A stretch of 64,000 nucleotides of DNA from Variovorax soli NBRC 106424 (GCF_001591385.1 NZ_BCUU01000003.1:1-64000); one strand, 5' to 3'. Counted from the stretch's first letter, positions 25,477 to 36,206 are shown. Notes: a model not told the origin generated them from the letters alone. Program-made: numbers and translations.

Positions 25477-26721
25477 CTAGTTCCATGAATGGCGCGCGGG
25501 CAGCACGCCGTTGAGGAGGTAGTTGCCGATCAGGTGGGTCTTCCAGCGCACCGGGTCGTGCAGGGTGTGGGTGCGCGCGTTGCGCCAATGGCGGTCCAGG
25601 TTGTGCTGGGCCCGCGTGGCCGAGGAGCCGGCCAGCTCGAACAGCTTCTCGCTGGCCTCCAGCGCGACCTGGGTGGTGAGCACCTTGGCCTCCGCCACCG
25701 CCACCGAGGCGCGCGCGCTGGAAAGCGCGGTGACCGGCTGCGCGGCGATCTCGTCCAGCGTGCGGGCGGCTTCGCGCAGCACCTCGTGCGCGGCGTGCAG
25801 GTCGATCTGCAGGCGGCCCACGTCCTGGATGATGTAGGGGTCGTCGCTGGCACGCGCCACGCCCGAATCCACCCAGGGCCGCGCCTTGTCGCGCACGAAG
25901 TCCATGGCGTCGGCCACCGCCGCAGTGGCAATGCCCTGGTCGATGGCGGCCTGGATCAGCTGCGAGGTGGGGCCGAACAGGCCTGGCCGGTCGGCCAGTT
26001 GCCACACCGGCAAGACGTCCGCCTCGTCCACCGGCACGGAATGGAACTTCACCGAGCCGCTGGCGGTGGTGCGTTGGCCGAAGGAACTCCAGTCGTCGAT
26101 CACCGACAGGCCCGGCGCATCGCGCGGCACCCAGGCCTGCACCGCGCGGCCTTCGTCGTCCAGCGCACGGGCCGGCACGCGGTGCGCAAACAGGGCGCCG
26201 GTGGAATAGAAGCGATGGCCGTTCAGGCGCAAGCCCTCGGGCGTGTGCGAAAGGCGCGTCTGCCCGTGCAGGATGGTCTTGGACTTGCGCTCGGGGCCGG
26301 CATTGCCCAGGCGCCCGCCGGCCAGCACCTCGCCGTAGAAGCGGCGCTTCTGCTCGTCGGTGCCGATCTCGCGCAGCACGCCCAGCAGGCCGAAGTGGTT
26401 CTGCGGAATCTGCCCCAGCGACGGGTCGGCCGCGCACAGGATGACGAACACCTGCGCCAGCGTTTCGTAGGACACGCCGGCGCCGCCGTATTCGCGCGGA
26501 ACGGTGATGGCGCCCAGCCCGCTTTGGGACCATCGGTCCAGCTCCGCCCAGGGCAGGATGCGTTCGCGGTCGCGCCGCGCGGCATCGGGCGCGAACTCGG
26601 CGGCCAGGCGTCGCGCGGCGGCCAGGGCCTCCTCGTCGCTGGCAATGCGCTGCACGCGCGCGGGGTCGGGCCGTGGTGCGATGCGCTGCGCCGCCGCGAT
26701 GGGAATGTGTGCTTCCGACAT
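25477..26721 (-). CDS. sfnB: SfnB-type acyl-CoA-dehydrogenase-fold flavoprotein, copy 2
   Basis: 414 residues, same fold and order of motifs as the adjacent copy (AITVPREYGGAGVSYETLAQVFVILCAADPSLGQIPQNHFGLLG; HTLHDPVRWKTHLIGNYLLN). ATG 26721 lies 11 bp after the FMN-reductase stop. The two copies are clearly paralogous but differ along their length, so they are old duplicates that could form a heteromer or act on different sulfur substrates. One notable change is LGNAGPERKSK in place of LGNALAEIGHK of copy 1. Confidence 0.88.
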   Translation of the reverse strand: MSEAHIPIAAAQRIAPRPDPARVQRIASDEEALAAARRLAAEFAPDAARRDRERILPWAELDRWSQSGLGAITVPREYGGAGVSYETLAQVFVILCAADPSLGQIPQNHFGLLGVLREIGTDEQKRRFYGEVLAGGRLGNAGPERKSKTILHGQTRLSHTPEGLRLNGHRFYSTGALFAHRVPARALDDEGRAVQAWVPRDAPGLSVIDDWSSFGQRTTASGSVKFHSVPVDEADVLPVWQLADRPGLFGPTSQLIQAAIDQGIATAAVADAMDFVRDKARPWVDSGVARASDDPYIIQDVGRLQIDLHAAHEVLREAARTLDEIAAQPVTALSSARASVAVAEAKVLTTQVALEASEKLFELAGSSATRAQHNLDRHWRNARTHTLHDPVRWKTHLIGNYLLNGVLPARHSWN

Positions 26722-26732
26722 CAGGTGCAGCC

Positions 26733-27317
26733 TCAGGCCGCCAGCGAGAGTGCGGGTGCCGCGGCGGCCTTGTCGTGCAAGCGCTGGCGCAGCACCGGCA
26801 GTGCACGCTCCACCGCCAGCGCGATGCGCGAGCGCAGCGCCTCGCCCGTCACGCGGTAGTTGTCGAATTCCTTGTCGGTGCCGTACACGCCGATGGGCAG
26901 CGTGTTGGACTGGAAGAAGGCGAACAGCGGGCGCAACTGGTGGTCGATGGCCAGTGCATGGCGGTCGCTGCCGCCGGTGGCCGCCAGCAGCACCGGCACG
27001 TCGACCAGCGCCTCGTGGTGCACGAAGTCGAACAGGTGCTTGAACAGGCCCGTGTAGGTGCCGCGGAAGATGGGGCTGGCCACCAGCAGCAGGTCGGCGG
27101 TCTCGATGTCGCGCAGCACCTGCTCGATGTCGGCCGGCAGCTTCGCGCGCTGCAGCACGTTGCCGAAGCGGGGCGCGATCTCGCCCAGCTCGACCAGGCG
27201 GGTTTGCGCGGGCAGCGCGTCGGTGAAGCCTTCGAGCAGTTGCTCGACCAGCGCGAGCGTGCGGGAGGGGCGCTGCAGGCCGCCGGAGACGGCGACGATC
27301 TTGAGCTTGTGGGCCAT
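26733..27317 (-). CDS. msuE: NADPH-dependent FMN reductase, MsuE-like
   Basis: 194-residue flavodoxin-fold reductase. KIVAVSGGLQRPSRTLALVEQLL near residue 5 is the phosphate-binding loop, and LLVASPIFRGTYTGLFKHLFDFV is the SsuE/MsuE/ArsH-family flavin contact. ATG 27317 preferred over a TTG three codons earlier. It supplies FMNH2 to SsuD-, SfnB- and DszA-type oxygenases encoded on both sides. Confidence 0.9.
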   Translation of the reverse strand: MAHKLKIVAVSGGLQRPSRTLALVEQLLEGFTDALPAQTRLVELGEIAPRFGNVLQRAKLPADIEQVLRDIETADLLLVASPIFRGTYTGLFKHLFDFVHHEALVDVPVLLAATGGSDRHALAIDHQLRPLFAFFQSNTLPIGVYGTDKEFDNYRVTGEALRSRIALAVERALPVLRQRLHDKAAAAPALSLAA

Positions 27318-27402
27318 GTGGATCAAAAGTGTTTGGGGTTGGAATGGGCCGCGCCAGGCCGCCGGCGCCGGGCGCCAGGAGCAAGGCGAGGCGCGGGCTG
27401 CC

Positions 27403-28548
27403 TCAGCTCGCCGAGCGGGCGGCTTGCGGCACGATGTCGTTGGCGATCACCTCGCCGAAAGGACCGGTGAGGTTGGCCTGGCCCGGCGCACGCGCCAGCT
27501 CCAGGGGCAGCAGCGGGAACACCAGCTCGGCCAGGCGATAAGCCTCTTCCAGGTGCGGATAGCCCGAGAAGATGAAAGTCTCGATGCCCAGCTCGGCATA
27601 TTCCTTGATGCGCGCCGCCACCTCCTGCGGATTGCCCACCAGCGCGGTGCCGGCACCGCCGCGCACCAGGCCCACGCCGGCCCACAGGTTGGGCGAGACC
27701 TCGAGCTTGTCGCGCCGCCCGCCGTGCAGTGCGGCCATGCGCTGCTGGCCCACCGAGTCGAATCGCGCGAAGGCCTTCTGCGCGGCCGCCACCGTCTCGT
27801 CGGTGACGTAGGAGATGAGTTCGTCGGCGGCCTTCCAGGCCTCTTCCGAGGTCTCGCGCACGATCACATGCAGGCGAATGCCGAAGCGCAGCGTGCGGCC
27901 ATGCCTGGCAGCTGCGGCGCGCGCCTTGGCGATCTTCTCGGCCACGGCGGCGGGCGGCTCGCCCCAGGTGAGGTACACGTCGACCTGCTCGCCCGCCAGC
28001 TCGATGGCCGGGTCGGACGAGCCGCCGAACCACAGCGGCGGATGCGGCCGCTGCACCGACGGATACAGCGCCTTGGCCCCCTCCACGCGCAGGTGCTTGC
28101 CCTGGAAGTCCACCGTTTCGCCGGCGGCCACGCGGCGCCAGATGCGCAGGAACTCGTCGGTGACCTCGTAGCGCTCGGTGTGGCTGAGGAAGCTGCCGTC
28201 GCCGTGCTGTTCGTCGGGGTCGCCGCCGGTGACCACGTTGATGAGCAGGCGCCCGTCCGAGAAGCGGTCGAGCGTGGCGGCCTGGCGTGCCGACACCGTC
28301 GGCGAAATGATGCCGGGGCGGATCGCCACCAGGAACTTGAGCCGCTCGGTGAGCGGTGCCAGCGAAGACGCCACCACCCACGAGTCCTCGCACGAGCGGC
28401 CGGTGGGAATCAGCACCCCTTCGTAGCCGAGTTCGTCCGCGGCCTGGGCCACCTGCTTGAGGTAGCGATGGGTCACGGTGCGTGCGCCATGCGAGGTGCC
28501 GAGGTAGCGGCTGTCGCCATGGGTGGGAAGGAACCAGAAGATCTTCAA
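27403..28548 (-). CDS. ssuD: FMNH2-dependent alkanesulfonate monooxygenase SsuD
   Basis: About 381 residues, the usual SsuD length. [18 protein letters not shown] is the conserved N-terminus; [78 protein letters not shown] is the SsuD core, with the active-site arginine and flavin loop. No ATG fits; TTG 28548 with GAGGCG 6 nt upstream matches the family start (a GTG at 28602 would add 18 residues). Releases sulfite from alkanesulfonates using FMNH2 and O2. Confidence 0.92.
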   Translation of the reverse strand: MKIFWFLPTHGDSRYLGTSHGARTVTHRYLKQVAQAADELGYEGVLIPTGRSCEDSWVVASSLAPLTERLKFLVAIRPGIISPTVSARQAATLDRFSDGRLLINVVTGGDPDEQHGDGSFLSHTERYEVTDEFLRIWRRVAAGETVDFQGKHLRVEGAKALYPSVQRPHPPLWFGGSSDPAIELAGEQVDVYLTWGEPPAAVAEKIAKARAAAARHGRTLRFGIRLHVIVRETSEEAWKAADELISYVTDETVAAAQKAFARFDSVGQQRMAALHGGRRDKLEVSPNLWAGVGLVRGGAGTALVGNPQEVAARIKEYAELGIETFIFSGYPHLEEAYRLAELVFPLLPLELARAPGQANLTGPFGEVIANDIVPQAARSAS

Positions 28549-28598
28549 GGGAATCGCCTCGCGCAGATGAGATGTGCAGGCGTCCAAGTTTGCGGCCG

Positions 28599-28620
28599 GC
28601 ACGGCGCGATGGCACCGTGC
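28599..28620. other. Hairpin between VOC gene and ssuD
   Basis: GCACGG (28599-28604) and CCGTGC (28615-28620), extendable with flanking GGCC on each side. Read on the minus strand it follows the VOC stop. There is no T-run, so it is more likely a transcript-stabilising or processing hairpin, or a regulator site, than an intrinsic terminator. Confidence 0.3.
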
Positions 28621-28634
28621 GGCCTAGAAGCATT

Positions 28635-29504
28635 TCAGTTATCGATATGCGTGCCGCGCAGGTCGTGGCGGGCTTCGCGCGCGCCGCCCTTCGCCTCCAC
28701 CAGCTCGAACTCGATGAGCGCGCCATGCGCACGCGCGGCATGCAGCGGGGCGCTGGTCTGCGCCGCGTCGTGCGTGTGCAGCACGAAGGCGTAAGGCCCT
28801 TCGCCGCGCGTGGCCAGCCGCTGCGCGAGCGCGCTCGACGGCCCGCCCACCGGGTCGCGCGGCGAGGCCAGCACCAGCGCGCTGGTGCCGATGCGCACCA
28901 CCGCACCGCGAACGCCGCTGCCCGGAAAGACCACCGGCGGGCTCAGGTCCGCACCGTCGCCCAGCAGGGCACGGTAGCGCGCGAGCGTGGCGTGGAGGTC
29001 ATGCACCGCCACCGCCAGGCTGGCCACGCCCTGCGCGCCGTTGGCATGCACGCGCGCCGGCCCCTCCGGAACGCGCAGCGTGCGCGGCGTGAGGTCGCCG
29101 CACAGGAAGGGCAGGTCCGGCGTGGCGGGCCGCGCCGTCTCCCATTGCAGGCGCTCGCCGTCGGGGCGCAGGCGCCCGCCGTCCAGCGGCCCCTCCAGCT
29201 GCAGCCCGCGCTGCGCCGCGCCGGCCACCGTGGATGCCGTGCCTTGCGGCGGCAGCAGCGCATAGTCGACGATGCCTTCGCCGTGGCGCTGCAGCAGCTG
29301 CCACCAGCGCTCCTGCGGCGCCGGCGCGCGCCAGGCGATCAGCTCCAGGTAGCTGCCGTCGGCGAACACCACCAGCGCGTTGTGCGTGCTGCGGCCCGGG
29401 TGGTCGCCGCCGCGCAGCACCGTGAAGCCCAGCGCGCCGTAGTCGGCCATGGTCTGCTCCAGGTCGTGCACGGCAATGACGATATGGTCCAGCGCAAGGG
29501 TCAT
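28635..29504 (-). CDS. VOC-superfamily (glyoxalase-like) protein
   Basis: 289 residues. LDHIVIAVHDLEQTMADYGALGFTVLRGGDHPGRSTHNALVVFADGSYLELIAW is a VOC/glyoxalase_3 N-terminal module with the metal His at residue 6 and Glu near 55; a second, more diverged VOC half (GVASLAVAVHDLHATLARYRALLGDG) follows near residue 165. RBS AAGGAAAGAAG before ATG 29504. The family includes dioxygenases, lyases and resistance proteins; no reaction can be assigned. Encoded between LivF and SsuD. Confidence 0.8.
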   Translation of the reverse strand: MTLALDHIVIAVHDLEQTMADYGALGFTVLRGGDHPGRSTHNALVVFADGSYLELIAWRAPAPQERWWQLLQRHGEGIVDYALLPPQGTASTVAGAAQRGLQLEGPLDGGRLRPDGERLQWETARPATPDLPFLCGDLTPRTLRVPEGPARVHANGAQGVASLAVAVHDLHATLARYRALLGDGADLSPPVVFPGSGVRGAVVRIGTSALVLASPRDPVGGPSSALAQRLATRGEGPYAFVLHTHDAAQTSAPLHAARAHGALIEFELVEAKGGAREARHDLRGTHIDN

Positions 29505-29535
29505 GCGTCTTCTTTCCTTGGGGTTTGCGAACAGT

Positions 29536-30377
<842 letters not shown>

Positions 30378-30381
<4 letters not shown>

Positions 30382-31220
30382 GCCGCCACCGCCGCTTTCT
30401 CGCCCACGTGGCGATGGCCGAGGTAGGCCTCGATCACCGCCGGGTCGTGGCGCACCGCGTCGGGCGCGCCCTCGGCGATCTTCGCGCCGTTGTCCAGCAC
30501 CACCACGCGGTCCGACAGCTGCATCACCAGGTCCAGCTTGTGCTCGATCAGCAGGATGGTGTGGCCGCGCCGCTTGAGCTCGCGGATGATCTCCAGCATC
30601 TCGGCGGTCTCGCTCTCGTTCATGCCGGCGGTCGGTTCGTCCAGCAGCAGCAGGCGCGGCTGGAGGGCCAGCGCGCGGGCGATTTCCACGCGGCGCCGGT
30701 TGGCATACGAGAGGCTGTAGGCCGGGTGGTCGATGCGCGGCGCCAGGCGCGTGCCGAACAGGGCGATGATCTCCAGCGCCTCCTCGCGCAAGCGCCTTTC
30801 CTCGCGCGCCACGCGCGGCGGCTGCACCAGGGCCAGGGCCAGTTCGGCCAGCGCACCGGCGCCAGGGATGCCGCCCAGCCGTGGCCGCGCGGCCTGCAGC
30901 CGCGTGTGGGCGCCGACCAGCACGTTGTCGAGCACCGAAAGGTTGGCGAACACCCGCCCGTGCTGGAAGGTGCGGGCCAGGCCGCGCTGCGCCAGCGCCG
31001 GCGCGCTCCAGCCGGTGATGTCCTCGCCGTCGAAGCGCACGCGGCCTTCGTCGGGCGTGTCGAGCCCCGTCACCAGGTTGAACAGCGTGGTCTTGCCCGC
31101 GCCGTTGGGGCCGATCACGCTGAGCAGTTCGCCCTGCCCCAGCGAGAGGCTCACGCCGTCGACGGCGGTGAGGCCGCCGAAGCGGCGCGTGAGGCCGTCG
31201 ATTTCAAGCAGCGAGGGCAT
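30378..31220 (-). CDS. livG: LivG-type ABC transporter ATPase with altered signature motif
   Basis: 280 residues. Walker A GPNGAGKTTLF (about residue 32), LARTFQHGRVFANLSVLDNVLVGAHTRL, Walker B LLLLDEPTAGMNESE. The ABC signature reads LSYANRRRVEIARAL where LivG proteins normally have LSYGQQRRLEIARAL, so the Gly of the C-loop is Asn here, a change in a functionally important loop. RBS GGAAGG before ATG 31220. Overlaps livF by 4 bp. Confidence 0.9.
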
Positions 31221-31806
31221 CGGCCTGCCTTCCGGATGAAGAAGCATTGGCCGCTTCGGCCTGCTGCGTTTGCTGCTGCTGCGAGTTGACCAGCTTCACC
31301 TCGGCCTTGATGGCCTGCGGGTTGCGCAGCAGGTTGAGGATGGGGCAGCTGCGCTCCACCGCCTCGAACAGCGCGTCGATGTCGGCGCGGCTGGCGGGCG
31401 AATCGATGTGCACGGTGTAGCCGATCTCGTGCGGCCAGATGGGCGTACTCTCGTGCCCGGGGCGGCCGCCGCGCGGATCGATGATGCCGGTGACCTCCAC
31501 CTCCAGGCTCTGCAGCGGCACCTGGCGCTGCGCGGCCTGGATCAGGAAGATGTGGGTCACGCAGGTGCCCAGCACGCCCAGCTGCAGCTCGGGCGAGCTC
31601 GGGCCCAGGTTGTAGCCGGCGAAATCGGGCGGGCTGTCGCTGATGACCTGGTGGTCGCGGATGCGCAGGCGCCGCACCCCGCTGCGCCCTTCGGCACGCA
31701 CGTGGGCCTTGAGCTGCAGGGGCTGGGCAGTGCCGGCCTCGATGGCGGCGTTGCGGGCCAGCACGGCCTCGCGCTTCTCGGCAAGGTAGTCGTTCAGGTG
31801 GCTCAT
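31204..31806 (-). CDS. OsmC-family peroxide reductase-like protein
   Basis: 200 residues of OsmC/YhfA type. Two conserved cysteines are present: C82 (VLGTCVTHIFL) and C154 (ERSCPILNLL), the peroxidatic pair of OsmC/Ohr proteins. C-terminal Gln/Ala-rich tail. ATG 31806. Embedded inside an ABC operon, between the fused permease and livG, overlapping livG by 17 bp. It might protect against peroxides from FMN monooxygenases of the cluster, or act on thiol adducts. Confidence 0.85.
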   Translation of the reverse strand: MSHLNDYLAEKREAVLARNAAIEAGTAQPLQLKAHVRAEGRSGVRRLRIRDHQVISDSPPDFAGYNLGPSSPELQLGVLGTCVTHIFLIQAAQRQVPLQSLEVEVTGIIDPRGGRPGHESTPIWPHEIGYTVHIDSPASRADIDALFEAVERSCPILNLLRNPQAIKAEVKLVNSQQQQTQQAEAANASSSGRQADALAA

Positions 31807-31837
31807 GGGGTGGTGTCCTGGTTGGAACAAAGAAGAA

Positions 31838-33667
31838 TCAGACGGTGCCCAGCAGGCCCTGCGGGCGGAAGCGGATGAGCAGCAGCAGCGCCACGCCGTA
31901 GATCAGCATCCGGTACTCGGCCGTCACGCGGAACAGCTCGGGCAGGCTCACCAGCGCGACCGCGCCCAGCACCGCGCCGCTGATGTTTCCGAGCCCACCC
32001 AGGATCACCATGGTCAGCGCCAGGATCGAGATCTGCGAGGTGAAGGTCTCGTGGTTGATGTACGAATACAGGTGGGCGGTGAAGGCACCGCTGACGCCCG
32101 CGGCGAAGCCGCCGAAGCCGAAGGCCATGGCCTTGTAGCGGTCGGGGCTCACGCCGTAAGAACGCGCGGCCACGTCGTCCTCGCGCACCGCGCGGAAGGT
32201 GCGGCCCAGGTGCGAGCGCAGCAGCCGCCACTGCAGCAGCGCCAGCAGCACCAGGGCCCCGAGGGCCGCCCAGTAGAAGGCGTTGTTGGACGAGGCGTCG
32301 CGCCCGAACAGCGACAGCGGCGGAATGCCCGACACCCCGATCGGCCCGCGCGTGAGGCTCTCCCAGTTGAGGATGGTGAGCGCCACGATCTCGCCGATGC
32401 CCAGCGTGGCGATCGACACGTAATGGCCACGCAGCTTGAAGGACGGGAAGATCAGCGCCGTGCCGATCAGCGCCGTGAGCAACCCAGCCACGACGATGCT
32501 GGTGCCCACCGGCAGGTGCAGGTCCAGCACCAGCAGCGACGAGGCATAGGCGCCGATGGCCAGCAGCCCGGCATGGCCGAGCGACACCTGCCCGATGGTG
32601 CCGGCTACCAGCGTCAGGCCGAGCGCCAGCGCGGCATAGAGCCAGGCATTGGTGAGCGTCTGCAGCACATAGGGCGACGGGTCCAGCAGCGGCAGCACCA
32701 CGGCAGCCGCGAACAGCGCGGCCAGCAGCCAGCGCGGCACATGCCAGGGCTTGCTGGGCGCGATGAAGGTGCCGGTGAGCGGCTCGGGCGGCAGCGCGCG
32801 CTTGCGCCCGAACAGGCCGTTGGGCTTGCACACCAAAATCACCAGCAGCAGGATGAAGGCGAAGAGGTTGCGGTAGGGCGTGCCGAACAGCGCCACGCCC
32901 CAGCTTTCGGTCAGCCCCAGCAGCATGCTGCCGACGATGGCGCCCGGCACATTGCCCACGCCGCCCACCACCGTGGCCACCACACCCTTGAGCGTGGCCT
33001 GGAAGCTCATGGCCGGACTGATGTTGTTGTAGTACATGCCCACCAGCAGCCCCGACAGGCCGCCCAGCGCCGAGGCGATGGCAAACACGCTGAGGTTGAC
33101 GCGGTTGACGTCCACGCCCATCTGCTGCGCGGCATCGCGGTCCTGCGCGGTGGCGCGCACCGCCCACCCCAGCCTGGTGAAGCGCAAAAAGCCGAACAGC
33201 AGTGCGGCGCTGGCCAGGCCGATGCCCGCGATGAGCAAGTCCAGCGCGCCGATGGTGCCGCTGCCGATCTGCAGCCGCCAGTCCGGCAGCTGCGTGGGCA
33301 GCGCGCGCGGGTCGGGGCTGGCCAGCAGCTGCACCGCGATGTCGAGCACGAAGCTGATGCCGATGGTGGCCAGCAGCGGCGCGATGCGGGCCGAGCCCTG
33401 CAGCGGCCGCAGGCCCACCCGCTCGATCAGCATGCCCAGCGCCGCCGACCCCAGCACCACCAGCAGGATGGTCACCGGCAGCGGCGTGTGCAGGAAGTTG
33501 ATGGCGGCCCAGCCGATGTAGGCCCCCACCGTGTAGACCGAGCCGTGCGCGAAGTTGATGAGGTGCGAGACGCCGAAGATCAGCGCCAGCCCGACCGCCA
33601 GCAAGGCATAGATGTTGCCGATGATCAGGCCGTTGACCGTGTAGTCGAAGAAAGAGGTGAAGCTCAT
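31838..33667 (-). CDS. Fused LivH-LivM ABC transporter permease
   Basis: 609-residue protein joining both permeases of a HAAT system. The N-half (to about residue 290) is LivH-like ([41 protein letters not shown]); the C-half is LivM-like ([21 protein letters not shown] and [15 protein letters not shown]). The junction is [18 protein letters not shown]. Around 16 transmembrane helices. A single-chain permease fixes one copy of each half. Fusions of this kind occur in Burkholderiales. 13 bp after the substrate-binding gene. Confidence 0.93.
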   Translation of the reverse strand: MSFTSFFDYTVNGLIIGNIYALLAVGLALIFGVSHLINFAHGSVYTVGAYIGWAAINFLHTPLPVTILLVVLGSAALGMLIERVGLRPLQGSARIAPLLATIGISFVLDIAVQLLASPDPRALPTQLPDWRLQIGSGTIGALDLLIAGIGLASAALLFGFLRFTRLGWAVRATAQDRDAAQQMGVDVNRVNLSVFAIASALGGLSGLLVGMYYNNISPAMSFQATLKGVVATVVGGVGNVPGAIVGSMLLGLTESWGVALFGTPYRNLFAFILLLVILVCKPNGLFGRKRALPPEPLTGTFIAPSKPWHVPRWLLAALFAAAVVLPLLDPSPYVLQTLTNAWLYAALALGLTLVAGTIGQVSLGHAGLLAIGAYASSLLVLDLHLPVGTSIVVAGLLTALIGTALIFPSFKLRGHYVSIATLGIGEIVALTILNWESLTRGPIGVSGIPPLSLFGRDASSNNAFYWAALGALVLLALLQWRLLRSHLGRTFRAVREDDVAARSYGVSPDRYKAMAFGFGGFAAGVSGAFTAHLYSYINHETFTSQISILALTMVILGGLGNISGAVLGAVALVSLPELFRVTAEYRMLIYGVALLLLIRFRPQGLLGTV

Positions 33668-33680
33668 CGCTCCGGATGCC

Positions 33681-34850
33681 TCAACGCCCCGCCGACGCGG
33701 TCTTCTGCGCGGCGGTATCGGCCAGCGCCCACTTGCCGTCCTTCACCACCAGGTCGATGCTCTTCACGCCGATCACGCGGCGCGTCTGCGCATCGAAGTT
33801 GGCCTTGCCGAACACCACGCTGGGCACGTCCTTGATCTTGTAGAAGGCATCGCGCACCGCCTTGCGGTCGCCATCGGGCCCGGCCTGGCGCAGCGCGGCG
33901 GCGGCGATCTGCGCGGCGTCGTACGCGTAGGCGTTGAAGGCGTCGGGGTCCTTGCCGTACTTGCCGCGAAAGCGCTGCACGAAGTCCTTCACCTCGGGGC
34001 GCGGCTCTTCGGGGAAGAACGCGGTGTTGGTGTAGATGCCCTCCACCGCCGCGGCCCCCAGTTCGATGAACTTGGGCGAGTAGACGGAGCCGCTGGCGGC
34101 AATGGGCTGCTTCAGGCCCACGCTGCGCACCTGGCCGGCGATGAGCGCACCGTCGGGGTAGTACGAGATGAGCACCACGCCGTCCGGATTGGCGTCGCGC
34201 ACGCGCACCAGCGTCGAGCGGAAGTCTTTCTCGTCGGGCTGGTAGCCCTCGGCGATGACCACCTGCGCGCCGCGCTCCTGCGCCGCCTTCACGAACACGT
34301 CGCGGCTGGTGCGGCCCCAATCGGTGTTGAGGAACAGCACCGCCACGCGCTTGAAGCCCAGCGTCTTCACGGCCAGGTCGGCCAGCAGCGGCTGCGCGTC
34401 GGCCTGGCTCACCGAGGGGCTCCAGATGTAGTCGCCGCCCTTGGTGAAGTCGGGGTGCGAATTGGTGAAGCCCAGCTGCACCAGGCCCGCGCGCTGGTAG
34501 ATGGGCGAGGCGGCCATCGAGGCCGGGCTGGAGAAGTCGCCCAGCTCGATCTTGATGCGCTTGTCGTTGACGAACTTCTGCGCCAGGCCCACCGACTGGC
34601 GCGGGTCGCTCTGGCTGTCCTCGAACACGTAGGCCAGCGGACGGCCATGGATGCCGCCCTTGGCGTTGATGTCTTCCAGGGCCAGGTCGAAGCCGGCCTT
34701 CCACTGCGCGCCGTATTGCGCGTTCTGGCCGGTGAGCGGCCCGCTCACGCCGAACCAGACCGGCTCGCCGGTGGCAGGCGCGGCCCAGGCCATGGCGGGC
34801 GCCAGCAGCGCGATGGCGGCCAGGCGGAGGAACTCTTGACGATGCAACAT
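33681..34850 (-). CDS. LivJ-type ABC substrate-binding protein
   Basis: 389-residue periplasmic receptor (Peripla_BP_6). Signal peptide [24 protein letters not shown], then [41 protein letters not shown], typical of branched-chain amino-acid/amide receptors. ATG 34850. First gene of the long minus-strand run. The reading frame is open well upstream, but those codons contain an intrinsic terminator and no signal peptide, so the shorter start is preferred. Ligand unknown. Confidence 0.9.
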   Translation of the reverse strand: MLHRQEFLRLAAIALLAPAMAWAAPATGEPVWFGVSGPLTGQNAQYGAQWKAGFDLALEDINAKGGIHGRPLAYVFEDSQSDPRQSVGLAQKFVNDKRIKIELGDFSSPASMAASPIYQRAGLVQLGFTNSHPDFTKGGDYIWSPSVSQADAQPLLADLAVKTLGFKRVAVLFLNTDWGRTSRDVFVKAAQERGAQVVIAEGYQPDEKDFRSTLVRVRDANPDGVVLISYYPDGALIAGQVRSVGLKQPIAASGSVYSPKFIELGAAAVEGIYTNTAFFPEEPRPEVKDFVQRFRGKYGKDPDAFNAYAYDAAQIAAAALRQAGPDGDRKAVRDAFYKIKDVPSVVFGKANFDAQTRRVIGVKSIDLVVKDGKWALADTAAQKTASAGR

Positions 34851-34976
34851 GGGACGGCGCTCCAGGGACAACAGATGGAAGCCTGTGATTCTTGGTGGCG
34901 GCGCGCGGCAGAGGAACGAAGAAAAATCCACTCGCATAGATGCCGCGCGCATAACCGGCCCGCTTGCGGGGCGCGC

Positions 34977-35001
34977 AAAAAAAAGCGGGCACAAGGCCCG
35001 C
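34977..35001 (-). terminator. Intrinsic terminator in the leader of the 14.7-kb sulfur run (attenuator candidate)
   Basis: Minus-strand hairpin GCGGGC-CTTGT-GCCCGC (35001-34985) followed directly by eight T (34984-34977). It lies 127 bp before the LivJ-type start. No gene lies upstream on this strand (the next one is divergent), so the terminator can only act on the leader transcript of the operon. Confidence 0.75.
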
Positions 35002-35105
35002 CGAACGCCGTTCACCACGACGAGGAGACAACCTCGCAACCCCCAGTCCTGCCTTTGTTGCTGCGTTGTCGCCCACCAGAAGTCCGTTCCGGTCACGATG
35101 CGTGC

Positions 35106-35152
35106 ACTGTAGGCACAAACATCGCGGCCTCCAACGAAGCAGTTGCGATAAG
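35106..35152 (-). promoter_or_regulatory. Candidate promoter with upstream CysB-like half-site
   Basis: On the minus strand: -35 TTGGAG (35134-35129), 17-bp spacer, -10 TACAGT (35111-35106). CTTATCGC (35152-35145) stands about 10 bp before the -35, the place of a LysR activator site, and shares CTTAT-GC with the inverted repeats at 18051 and 18101. The rest of the 482-bp gap 34851-35332 holds the terminator above and an uncertain leader peptide; no other gene is supported. Confidence 0.35.
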
Positions 35153-35332
35153 CGAATGAGGAAAGCGTCTTTGGCGCGGCGGGGCCGGCGCGTGAAGCAA
35201 TTCACGCTCTGCGCCTTCGGGTTCCCGGCTCCTCCCCAATATTGAGGAGGCCGCAGCTTCGGTTTCGCGCGCCGACTCAGTACAAACGGGCGGGTCTGCA
35301 GGCAGCACCAGCAAGCAAGCAAGGGGCCCGAA

Positions 35333-36202
35333 ATGGCAAGAAGAAGAAAATCAAGCCCGCTCGAAGACTTCCTCGAACTCGTCGCCATGATGCCGTGGTG
35401 GGCCGGCGTCATGCTGGCCTTGGCGGCCTATGTGCTGCTGCACCAGTGGGCGCAGCCGGTGCAGATCCCGGGCCTCGTCAAGCCCGGCGACGTGGCCTCT
35501 TCCGCGGTTCGCTCGGCCGGCGCCACGCTGGCGGGCTTCGCCCAATACATCGTTCCCGTGCTCTGCCTTGTCGGCGCAGCCATGTCGGCCTGGCGGCGCA
35601 AGGCGCGGCAATCGCTCGTGCGCGACGTGGCGCAGGCCGGCAGCGCCGATGCGCTGGACGGCATGTCCTGGCGCGAGTTCGAGTTGCTGGTGGGCGAAGC
35701 CTTCAGGCTGCAGGGCTTTCGGGTGGCGGAGAACGGCGGCGGCGGGCCGGACGGCGGCGTCGACCTGGTGCTGACCAAGGGCAGCGAGAAATTCCTGGTG
35801 CAGTGCAAGCAATGGCGGGCCTACAAGGTCGGCGTGGAAGTCGTGCGCGAGCTCTACGGCGTGATGGCGGCGCGCGGCGCCACGGGCGGCTTCGTCGTGA
35901 CCTCGGGGCGCTTCAGCGGCGACGCGCTGGCGTTCGCCCGCGGACGCAACCTGAACCTGATCGACGGCGAACGGCTCTTCGGCTTCATCCAGCAGGCCCG
36001 GGCCTCGCTCGCGATCGCGCCCGGCACGCCGGACGAATCGATCCCCGACCGCCCAGGCTGGACATCGGCGCCGGGCCCCACCTGCCCTTCGTGCGGGGCC
36101 GACATGGTGAAGCGGACGGCGAAGAAGGGGCTCAATGCCGGGCAGGTCTTCTGGGGCTGTTCGACCTATCCGGCGTGCCGGAACGTGCGGCCGATTTCCT
36201 AG
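35333..36202 (+). CDS. Membrane-anchored Mrr-type restriction endonuclease-like protein with zinc ribbon
   Basis: 289 residues in three parts. Two hydrophobic segments (about 18-38 and 65-85) come first. The Mrr_cat PD-(D/E)xK-like nuclease domain follows, from about 105: MSWREFELLVGEAFRLQGF, GPDGGVDLVL and LVQCKQWRAYKVGVEVVRELYGVM, with the D-QxK active-site core. The C-terminal Cys4 topoisomerase-type zinc finger is CPSCGADMVKR and FWGCSTYPACRN. Similar proteins are annotated as restriction endonucleases but have no methylase partner; none is seen here. Role in DNA quality control or defence is inferred. Confidence 0.85.
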   Translation: MARRRKSSPLEDFLELVAMMPWWAGVMLALAAYVLLHQWAQPVQIPGLVKPGDVASSAVRSAGATLAGFAQYIVPVLCLVGAAMSAWRRKARQSLVRDVAQAGSADALDGMSWREFELLVGEAFRLQGFRVAENGGGGPDGGVDLVLTKGSEKFLVQCKQWRAYKVGVEVVRELYGVMAARGATGGFVVTSGRFSGDALAFARGRNLNLIDGERLFGFIQQARASLAIAPGTPDESIPDRPGWTSAPGPTCPSCGADMVKRTAKKGLNAGQVFWGCSTYPACRNVRPIS

Positions 36203-36206
36203 GGCT

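Noticed and set aside
28599-28620. Terminator between the VOC gene and ssuD
   Set aside because: Stable stem but no T-run; listed as a hairpin of unknown role.
31805-33835. A 676-codon plus-strand frame over the fused permease
   Set aside because: His/Gln/Arg-rich low-complexity translation without start signal; antisense of a clear membrane protein.
33681-35096. Longer LivJ-type protein starting at GTG 35096
   Set aside because: The extra 82 residues cover an intrinsic terminator, have no RBS and would bury the signal peptide. Start at 34850 is better.
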